From CAWANP01 sp963783445 (lineage in GTDB: Bacteria > Chloroflexota > Anaerolineae > JAAYZQ01): a DNA stretch of 64,000 nt. This document shows, one piece after another, positions 56,396-64,000 of this stretch. Position 1 is the stretch's first letter. Each line of letters opens with the position of its first letter. Location: assembly GCA_963783445.1 (NCBI GenBank), contig CAWANP010000009.1:186001-250000 (forward strand). The letters run 5' to 3'. The translations under genes and the position numbers were made by a program. The notes below the pieces were generated by a model, which saw only the letters and a list, made by a program, of their open reading frames with translations, had not been told where the DNA came from and searched no databases.

Positions 56396-59300
56396 TTGGC
56401 TCCCACCCTGCACGTTCAACTGTTGGGGGATTGCTGCCTCAGACGATGGCGAGGTGCCCGTAGAGGGCGTCAATACCCCCCGCCTGCAGTCGCTGCTGGC
56501 CTATCTCCTGCTGCACCGAGAGGCTCCCCAGTCCCGGTCGCCACGTGGCCTTCCAGTTCTGGCCCGACTCGACCGAGTCCCAGGCCCACAGCAACCTGCG
56601 CACGCTGCTGCACCGTCTGCGCCAGGCGCTGCCTGATGCGGACCGATTCTTATCGGTCGAGGGGCAGACGGTGCAGTGGCGGCCCAGATGCGCCCTATAC
56701 CCTTGACGTGGCCGACTTTGAGCAGGCACTGACCCGAGCGGAGCAGAGTGGAGAGGAGAGAGCGGCCCTGGAAAAAGCCATCGATCGGTATGGCGGCGAC
56801 CTGCTGCCCAGTTGCTACGACGACTGGATCCTGCCCGAACGGGAGCGGCTGCACCAGGCCTACATCAGGGCTATGGAACGGCTGATCCAGGTGCTGGAAG
56901 CGGAGCGGGAGTACGACCAGGCGATCCGTATGCCCAGCGCCTGCTGCGGCACGATCCATTGCACGAGGCGGCCTACCGGCGGCTGATGCGGCTGCGGGCC
57001 CTGAGCGGCGACCGGGCTGGCGCCCTGCGCGTCTATCACACCTGCGCCACGATCCTGCAGCGGGAGCTGGGCGTTGAGCCCAGCCCAGCCACCCAGCGGG
57101 CCTACGAGCGAGGTGCTGCAGGTGGAGGCCGCAGCCCGAGCCCGAGCGGCCGGGCCGCATCCCTGCGTCTCGCCTCTGGTAGGGCGGGAGGAGGAGTGGG
57201 CCGAGTTGCAGACCGCCTGGCGCCGGTCCGCCCGCGGACCGCGCTTTGCCCTGCTGCTGGGTGAGGCGGGTATCGGCAAGACGCGGCTGGTGGAGGAGAT
57301 GCTGCACTGGGCGGAGCGGCAGGGGATCGCGTGCGCCTACGCCCGCTGCTACGCCGCCGAGGGCGAACTGGCCTACGCGCCGGTGATGGCATTGCTGCGT
57401 GCCCGCCCCTTGCCAGCCCTGGACGACGTCTGGCTCAGCGAAGTGGCCCGCCTGCTGCCGGAGTTGCTGGCCGAGCGACCGGACTTGCCCCCGCCCGGCC
57501 AATGACCGAGCCCTGGCAGCGCCAGCGTCTTTTCGAGGCTCTGGCTCGGGCCGTACTGGGCGACGGACAGCCCCTGCTGCTGGTCGTCGACGACCTGCAC
57601 TGGTGCGACCGGGAGAGCCTGGACTGGCTGCATTTCCTGCTGCGTTTCGACCCCGGGGCGCGGTTGCTGGTGGTGGGTACCTGCCGGCCGGAGGAACTGG
57701 ACGAGGACTGCCCCTTTGCCGCCGATGCTGCCCATGCTGCATCACGATGTGCGGCTGACCGAGATCGAGCTGGGCCCGTTGGATGAGCGAAGAAACAGCA
57801 ACGCTGGCCTCGAACGTGGCCAGGGAGGAACTGGACCCGGCGACAGCGGCTAGATCTCTATCGGGAGACCGAGGGCAACCCCCTGTTCGTGGTGGAAACC
57901 GTACGGGCGCGCTGCGCAGTGCGGACCGGAGACTGCTGATTGGGGATGGACGAGCCGTCGAGGATAGGGGTGCCAACCCGGCCGACATCTTCGATTGAAT
58001 CCCTGCCGCCCCGGGTGCAGGCCGTACTGGCGACGCGCCTGGCCCAGCTCTCGTCGCCGGCTCGCGAGCTGGCCGGGCTGGCAGCCACGATTGGCCGGGC
58101 CTTTACCTTCGATGTGCTGCGGGCAGGCCGGCGACAGGGACGAGGACGATCTGGTCCGCGGTCTGGACGAGCTGTGGCAGCGGCGTATCGTGCGCGAGCG
58201 GGGAGCCGACGCCTATGACTTTACCCACGACAAGCTGCGCGAGGCGGCCTACGATGCCCTGAGCCCAGCCCGGAGGCGGCTGTTGCACCGTCGTGTGGCC
58301 GGGGCCCTGGAGATCCGTCCATGCCTCGGAGCCGGATGCCGTTGCCCGCAGAGTGGCGGTCCACTATGACCGGGCTGGCCTGGTGGAGAAGGCGGTTCCC
58401 TGCTATCTGCGGGCCGGTGAGGCGGCCAACCGGATCTATGCCAGCGACGAGGCCGAGGCCTCCTTCCGGCGCGGGCTGGAGCTGCTGGAAGGAGGGACCA
58501 TGACCCCCTTCCCAGGAGGTGTGGCGCCAGGAGATAGCAGCGGGGCTCTACGAGGGCTTGGGCGAGGTACTGAAGCTGGATCGTGTTGAAGCGGCTCGGC
58601 AAGCATACGGAACGCCCTGCGAACAGACGATCAGAACGATCGCTGGCGCGGGCACGTCTCCAGCGCAGAATTGGCTTAGCCTGGGTGGACCGGGCCAATA
58701 CGACCAGGCTTGCAGGCCTTTGATCCGGCAGAAGACCTTGCTGGGTACAGAACCGTTCCAGCCCATTGCGGAGTGGTGGCGGGAATGGCTGGCTTTGCAG
58801 CGCTGGCGCCTGTTCGCGATACTATTGCTCTGGGCCGCTGGCGCGAGATGGCCCAGCTGCTGGACCGGACTGCAGCCAACCGTGGAGAAGCACGGAACGA
58901 CCCGGCATCGTGGCTTCTATCTTCGCCAACAACGCATGATCATGGCCATGAGGCGCGATCGCTATGTGATCTCGGACGCGACACTGGCCGATGCCCGAGG
59001 CGTGGTTGGCGATAGCCCAGGAGGCAGGTCGATACTGGCTCTCCAATCAGGCCCATTATCTCGTGGGTTGGGTTCTGGTGCTGCGTGGCGAATTCGAGGA
59101 GGCGGAGGAGCTCCTGCAAGACCGCCCTGGCGCATAGCGGAGCAAATCGCGGAACCTGTTGGGTCCAGACCTGGGTGCTGACCTGGTTGGCCGTTCTCTG
59201 CCGCAGGCGCGACCAGGTAGAGGAGACACGGCACTACACCTCGCGAGGTCTGGAAGATGGCGCGAGGCGGTGAACCACCCTGAACAGGTGGCCATGGCCC

Positions 59301-59644
59301 AGGCGCATCTGGCCTGGGTCGCCTGGCGTGAAGGGAAACTGGATGAAGCGGAGGCTGGGACAGGCGGCCCTGGAATCGTGGCAGCGCGGCCAGTTTGTCT
59401 ACGCCATTCACTGGACGGCCGCTCTGGCCGCTGCTGGCCATAGCGCTGGAGAGGGAACCGGGTTCCGGAGGCGCTGGACCATGCGCGGGCGATGCTGGAT
59501 CCCAGCAGCAGCAGCATACCCGAAGATCTGGAAGCGCATTGGAAGAAAGCCTGTCAGGTGGGTGATGCGGGCCAACCTGAAGCCGAGGCCGAGACCCAAC
59601 TCCAGCGCACTGTCGAATTGGCCAAGGATTTGGGCTTTCTGTAG
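56396..59644 (+). CDS. SARP-family transcriptional activator, copy 3 (many frameshifts)
   Basis: Tandem paralogue starting at TTG 56396, 52 nt after the stop of copy 2, behind AAAGGAGG. All domains are recognisable in different frames: winged helix, BTAD (SCYDDWILPERERLHQAYIR), Walker A GEAGIGKTRLVEEMLHWAER, Walker B LLLVVDDLHWCDRESLDW, and TPR helices ending VELAKDLGFL. The overall length of 3,249 bases matches the other copies almost exactly. About a dozen single-base frame changes interrupt it (for example near 56,444, 56,540, 56,690, 57,110, 57,500, 57,720, 58,125 and 58,320). This is consistent with sequence errors, though decay of a redundant copy is possible. Confidence 0.75.
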
Positions 59645-59697
59645 ACACTTGGGGCAACATTTAGCCTGTTCAATAGGCTGCAGCAGAGGAGGTGGAG

Positions 59698-62600
59698 TTG
59701 GCTCCCATCCTGGACGATTCGGCTGTTGGGGGATTGCTGCCTCAGCGATGGCGAGGTGCCCGTAGGGGCGTCAACACCCCCCGCCTGCAGTCGCTGCTGG
59801 CCTATCTCCTGCTGCACCGAGAGGCTTCCCAATCCCGGTCGCCACGTGGCCTTCCAGTTCTGGCCCGACTCGACCGAGTCCCAGGCGCACAGCAACCTGC
59901 GCACGCTGCTGCACCGCCTGCGCCGGGCGCTGCCCGATGCGGATGGATTCTTGTCCGTCGAGGGGCAGACGGTGCAATGGCGGCAGAATGCGCCCTATCC
60001 CCTGGACGTGGCGAGCTTTGAGCAGGCCCTGACGCGGGCAGAAGAAGCAGATCTGGCTGGAGAGGAGCGGCCCGCGAACCGCGCTCGAGCAGGCCATCGA
60101 ATATTATGGGGGTGACCTGCTGCCCAGTTGCTACGACGACTGGATCCTGCCCGAGCGGGAGCGGTTGCACCAGGCCTACATCCGCGCCATGGAGCAACTG
60201 ATTCAGGTCCTGGAGGAGCGGACGGGAGTACGACCAAGCCATCCGCCATGCCCAGCGCCTGCTGCGGCACGACCCGTTGCACGAGGCGGCCTACCGGCGC
60301 CTGATGCGCCTCCGGGCCTTGAGCGGCGACCGGGCCGGGGCCCTGCGCGTCTACCACACTTGCGCCACGACCCTGCAGCGGGAGCTGGGCGTCGAGCCAA
60401 GCCCAGCTACCCAACGGGCCTACGAGCAGGTGCTGCAGGTGGAGGCCGGGCCCGAACCCGAGCGGCGGATGGGTCCCTCAGTCTCGCCGCTGGTAGGGCG
60501 AAAGGACGAATGGGTCCAGTTGCAGACCGCCTGGCGCCGGTCTGCCCGCGGACCGCGCTTCGCCCTGCTGCTGGGCGAGGCGGGCATCGGCAAGACGCGG
60601 CTGGTGGAGGAGCTGCTGCACTGGGCAGAGCGGCAGGGGATCGAGTGCGCCTACGCCCGCTGCTACGCCGCCGAGGGCGAACTGGCCTACGCGCCGGTGA
60701 CGGCGCTGCTACGCGCCCGCCCCTTGCCTCCCCTCGACGACGTTTGGCTCAGTGAAGTGGCCCGCTTGCTGCCCGAGGTGCTGAGCGAGCGACCGGGCCT
60801 GCCCGAACCCAGGCCCATGACCGAGAGATGGCAACGGCAGCGGCTGTTCGAGGCACTGGCCCGGGCCGCGCTGGGCGACGGCCAGCCACTGCTGCTGGTC
60901 ATCGACGACCTGCACTGGTGCGACCGGGAGACGCTGGACTGGCTGCACTACCTGCTGCGCTTCGATCCTGGGGCGAGGCTGCTGGTGGTGGGCACCTGCC
61001 GCCCCGAGGAGCTGGACGAGGACTGTCCCTTCGCCAAGACGCTGCCCGTTCTGCACCGTGACGTGCGGCTGACCGAGATCAAACTGGGCCCGCTGGATGG
61101 CCAAGAGACGGCGACCCTGGCCGCGAACGTGGCCGGCAAGGAGCTTGAACCGGCGGCAGCGGTAAATCTCTACCGGGAGACGGAGGGCAATCCCCTGTTC
61201 GTGGTCGAAACGGTGCGGGCCGGCGCTGCGCAGTGAAGCGCAGAGGCTGATTGTTGGGGATGGCGAACCGGTGCCCGCGGTGCCAACTTCTACGATCGAG
61301 GCCCTGCCCCCCGGGTACAGGCGGTGTTGGCCACACGCCTGGGCCAGCTCTCGCCCGCGGCCCGCGAGCTGGCCGGGCTGGCGGCCACCATCGGCCGGGC
61401 CTTCACCTTCCCCGTGCTGCAGGCGGCGGGCAATGGTGACGAGGACGATCTGGTGCGCGGGCTGGACGAGCTTTGGCAGCGGCGCATCGTGCGCGAACGG
61501 GGCGCCGATGCCTATGACTTTTCCCACGACAAGCTGCGCGAGGCGGCCTACGCGGCCCTGAGCCCGGCGCGGCGTAGACTGCTGCACCGACAGGTGGCCC
61601 AGGCCCTGGAGACGGCACCTATGCCTCTGACCCGGATGCCGTCGCCCGGAGGCTGGCAGTCCACTATGAGCGGGCCGGCCTGCTGGAGAAGGCGGTTCCC
61701 TGCTACCTGCGGGCCGGTGAGGCCGCCAACCGGATCTATGCCAGCGACGAAGCCGAGGCCTGCTTCCGGCGCGGGCTGGCGCTACTGGAAGGGGCGTCTT
61801 GGTCCCCATCCCAGGAAGCGTGGCGCCAGGAGATGGCAGCCGGGCTCTATGAGGGCTTGGGAGACGCCCTCAGGGTAATCCGGGCTGAAGAGGCATGGCA
61901 GGCCTACCAGGACGCGCTCGAGGCGACTGGCGAGGAGGACCGGCTGGCGCAGGCCCGTCTCCAGCGCAAGATTGGCTTCAACTGGGTGGGGCAGGGGCAG
62001 TTCGACCAGGCCGTGCAGGCCTACGATCTGGCCGAAGCCATGCTTGGTGCAGAACCATTCGAGCCGATGGGCAGTTGGTGGCAAGAATGGGGAGACGTAC
62101 AGGGTTTTCGGCTACACGCGTACTACTGTATGGGCCGCTGGCGCGAGATGGCCCGAGTGTTGGACAAGCTGCGGCCGACCGTGGAGCGACACGGAACAGC
62201 CCGGCTTCGTGGCTTCTATCTTAGCAACCGCGTGATAATGGCCATGAGACGGGATCGCTATTGCGATCTCCGATGAGACCCTGGCCGATGCCCGGGCTTG
62301 GCTGGCGACAACCCTGGAGGCTGGGAGATCGGTTCTGGCTCGAGTGGTGCCCACTACCAGTGGGTTGGCTTCTGTTGCTGCGTGGCGAACTTGAGGAGGC
62401 GGAGGAATACCTGCACGCGGGCCTATCCATGGTGAAGCAAACGCGGAATCTGTGGGTGGAGACCTATATCTTGACTTGGCTAGCCGTTCTCTGGCGCAAG
62501 CGCGGCCAGGTACAGGAAGCGCGCCGTTACGCCGCGCAAGGTCTGATGACGGCACAATCTGGTACACCAACTGGAACAGGTGGCTCTGGCCCGGGCCAAC

Positions 62601-62921
62601 CTGGCCTGGGGCGCCTGGCGCGAGGGGGCTGTGACGAGGCGCAGACCTTGGCCCAGGCTGCGCTGGATTCGTGGCAGCGCAATCCCAGTTTGCCCACGCC
62701 TTCCACTGGACGGCCCGGTGGCCGTTGCTGGCCATGGCCCTGGACGAGGACAGGATCCCGGAGGCACTGGACCACACGCGGGCGATGCTGGATCCCATGC
62801 AGCAGAGGCTGCCCCAGCCCATGGAATCTGCTCTGGAAGGAGCCATCCGGCGGGCGAGGATGGCCAGCCGGAAGCAGCGCGTGCTATGCTACGGCAAGCA
62901 GTCGAATTGGCCCAGGAGTAA
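59698..62921 (+). CDS. SARP-family transcriptional activator, copy 4 (many frameshifts)
   Basis: Last tandem paralogue, TTG 59698 behind GAGGAGG, 53 nt after copy 3. The central section (about 60,277-61,236) is one open frame covering BTAD to the end of the ATPase: VGRKDEWVQLQTAWRRSARG, GEAGIGKTRLVEELLHWAER, LLLVIDDLHWCDRETLDWLH. The C-terminal part includes GRWREMARVLDKLRPTVERH. The end reads VELAQE-stop-GYL-stop, whereas copy 1 reads VELAQELGYL, so a TAA has replaced the fourth-last codon. Frames change near 59,770, 59,840, 60,075, 60,225, 61,240, 61,310, 61,625, 62,262, 62,580 and later. Confidence 0.75.
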
Positions 62922-62984
62922 GGCTACCTGTAATGTTGGTAGCGGGCACGGTAGCGCCACAAAAGCGCGCCGAAGCATGTCCTG

Positions 62985-63022
62985 AGGAATCGAAGGGCGC
63001 GCACTACAAACGGATTCTGCTT
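62985..63022. repeat. Possible remnant of GTAGTGC-type intergenic repeat
   Basis: GGAATCGAAGGGCGCGC followed by ACTACAAACGGATTCTGC resembles pieces of the hairpin repeats at 10,528-10,687 and the gap near 32,740 (GTCGAAGGAGCCCACTAC). Weak, based on short shared strings. Confidence 0.3.
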
Positions 63023-63093
63023 CTTTGTCCAATCGCTGTTGTCAAAGAAGAAACTGTCTTCCGATGAACTGGAAACTGTGTAATTGCAGTCGC

Positions 63094-63126
63094 AAGGAGG
63101 TGATGCCTATGCTCGACGAGAGTTGA
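63094..63126 (+). promoter_or_regulatory. Eleven-base perfect Shine-Dalgarno with a five-codon frame
   Basis: AAGGAGGTGAT (63094-63104) matches the full anti-Shine-Dalgarno of 16S rRNA. The ATG at 63109 opens only MLDES before TGA at 63124-63126. It may be a leader peptide for the gene at 63,212 or the start of a small gene broken by an indel. Confidence 0.4.
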
Positions 63127-63211
63127 CTCCCATACCCAGGGCCGGGGCGGGAGTTGGCTCGTTCTATCATACGGCCCGGCAGATCAACCGAGTAGAAAGG
63201 AGTGCAGAGTC

Positions 63212-63508
63212 ATGGGTCGCTATCTGGTGATCTGGGAGATTCAAAACGCCAGGCTATCTGACAATCCGCAGGAGAGGGCTGCAGCCGCGAGAGCCTCGAT
63301 GCAGGGCGTCCAGGCAGGCATTGACGCGGGCATGATCAAGGAGTGGGGCGCCTTTCTGGGCCTGGAAAAGGGCTTTGGCATCTACGAGGGGTCCGAGGCC
63401 GAAGTGGCTGCTTTCCTGCAACAGTTCGCGCCCTTTGCCACCGACACGGTCCACCCCTATGTCACGATCACTGAACTCAGCGCCATGCTAGACGCCATGG
63501 GGGCTTGA
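63212..63508 (+). CDS. Small protein, possible ferredoxin-like alpha/beta (dimeric barrel) fold
   Basis: 98 residues from ATG 63212, behind AAAGGAG. MGRYLVIWEIQNARLSDNPQ, then an amphipathic helix, KEWGAFLGLEKGFGIYEGSE, AEVAAFLQQFAPFATDTVHP and YVTITELSAMLDAMG suggest a beta-alpha-beta pattern as in muconolactone-isomerase-like or DUF3303-like proteins. The family assignment is tentative and no catalytic residue is identified. It stands alone between the regulator array and a convergent kinase gene. Confidence 0.6.
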   Translation: MGRYLVIWEIQNARLSDNPQERAAAARASMQGVQAGIDAGMIKEWGAFLGLEKGFGIYEGSEAEVAAFLQQFAPFATDTVHPYVTITELSAMLDAMGA

Positions 63509-63531
63509 TCGCACGCAGAGGGAACGTGTCA

Positions 63532-63632
63532 ACAGGACTGCCAGTCCTTTGTCTGGTCAATCTCATGCTCAAGAGAGGCGGGGTTCCCTTCCCCAGGTAC
63601 CGGGCGCTGTGGAAACAGGACTGGCAGTCCTT
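63532..63632. repeat. Pair of direct, palindromic 18-mers
   Basis: ACAGGACTGCCAGTCCTT (63532-63549) and ACAGGACTGGCAGTCCTT (63615-63632) differ at one base. Each contains AGGACTG and CAGTCCT arms, so each forms a small hairpin. They lie between convergent genes and may act as terminators in both directions. Confidence 0.5.
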
Positions 63633-63636
63633 CTCT

Positions 63637-64000
63637 CTAGAACTGCAATCTCCCCGACCCCTTGCAGACCGGACAGTTCAGCCCGCCCAACACCTTGCCG
63701 TCGCCGCTGCAGAGCGGGCAGCCAATGCCTGATTGCTTCCCTGTACTGGCCCCCGCAGGGTTGGAAGATGAGGCAGGCGCGGCCCGTTGGGCTGTCTTGT
63801 CTTTCTCCGGCGCCGGCTTCCCAAAGAGCATCCGAACAAAGGTTACCATCGCCGTGCCCAAGATCTCGCCCAGGGTCGGGCTCCAGCGCTGGACCGTCTC
63901 AAAGAACTTGCTGCCCGTGGGCGCCAGCCGGTCCAGCTCGATCTTGAGCTGGCTGGCCGAAGGGCGTCGCCGCGGGTCAGGATCCAGGCAGCGGTTCACC
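63637..64000 (-). CDS. C-terminal end of a Ser/Thr protein kinase with DnaJ-like CxxC tail, truncated by window edge
   Basis: The visible N-terminal part, NRCLDPDPRRRPSASQLKIE, matches subdomain XI of Hanks-type kinases (C-L-x-x-D-P-x-x-R-P-S). After a linker come a short hydrophobic segment (LGEILGTAMVTFVRMLFG), a disordered Ala/Ser/Pro region, and CPLCSGDGKVLGGLNCPVCK followed by GSGRLQF. This has two CxxCxGxG-like knuckles as in DnaJ zinc domains. The catalytic part lies beyond position 64,000. The combination suggests a kinase with a zinc-binding C-terminus, possibly for protein contact. Confidence 0.65.
   Translation of the reverse strand, partial: VNRCLDPDPRRRPSASQLKIELDRLAPTGSKFFETVQRWSPTLGEILGTAMVTFVRMLFGKPAPEKDKTAQRAAPASSSNPAGASTGKQSGIGCPLCSGDGKVLGGLNCPVCKGSGRLQF

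Noticed and set aside
56396..62921. Calling regulator copies 3 and 4 true pseudogenes
   Set aside because: Their frame-break density resembles that in rpoC, whose breaks must be errors. Lengths and motifs are retained, so a pseudogene call is not justified from this sequence alone.

Overview
The window looks like a piece of a Chloroflexota (Anaerolineae-type) chromosome, probably an environmental or draft assembly. This is inferred from gene content: several SARP/AAA/TPR regulators, DUF11-type secreted proteins with a V-F-L-P-L-I motif, a VanW-like protein, and an hrcA-grpE-dnaK-dnaJ-prmA-rsmE heat-shock operon with a CIRCE operator. There is no rRNA, tRNA or CRISPR array that I can see.

Many genes are interrupted by one-base frame changes. 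They include rpoC, which cannot be lost, so most interruptions are best read as indel errors in the sequence rather than gene decay. Such genes are given here as single features spanning all their frames.

Layout. 1-4,321: tail of a TPR regulator, then secreted DUF11 and hypothetical proteins. 4,797-8,714: an oligopeptide/dipeptide ABC importer (binding protein and two permeases). 8,869-10,950: a small Cys/His protein, a dispersed repeat, an IS630-family element with a -1 slippery site, paired hairpin repeats and a small protein. 10,952-13,256: LCAT-like lipase, YrdB-like membrane protein, lipoprotein. 13,551-15,946: cydAB. 16,230-17,177: a tyrosine-recombinase-like protein lacking key catalytic residues. 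17,270-21,876: rpoC, without rpoB next to it. 21,863-25,291: a Fe3+/thiamine-type ABC permease and ATPase, then a YgjP/SprT-like metalloprotease. 25,375-30,078 (minus): a stress/ion module consisting of a USP-USP-DUF389-SH3 fusion, a USP-like protein and an NhaD/ArsB-type transporter. 30,614-37,213: VanW protein, Cys-rich surface protein, cNMP-TPR membrane protein, and a large barrel-like protein with a Pro-rich repeat tail. 37,418-44,375 (minus): rsmE, prmA, dnaJ, dnaK, grpE, hrcA with promoter and CIRCE. 44,525-48,651 (minus): polyprenyl glycosylphosphotransferase, glycosyltransferase, RelE-type toxin-antitoxin pair, acyl-CoA dehydrogenase.

48,870-62,921 is the most striking part: four tandem paralogous SARP-AAA-TPR regulators of nearly equal length. 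All start at TTG behind a strong Shine-Dalgarno sequence. Copies 1 and 2 each have their own promoter followed by a conserved leader of about 175 nt that can fold. Copies 2-4 are spaced about 52 nt apart and look like one operon. A small protein gene lies between copies 1 and 2. The window closes with a small alpha/beta protein and the C-terminal end of a Ser/Thr kinase that carries a DnaJ-like CxxC tail.
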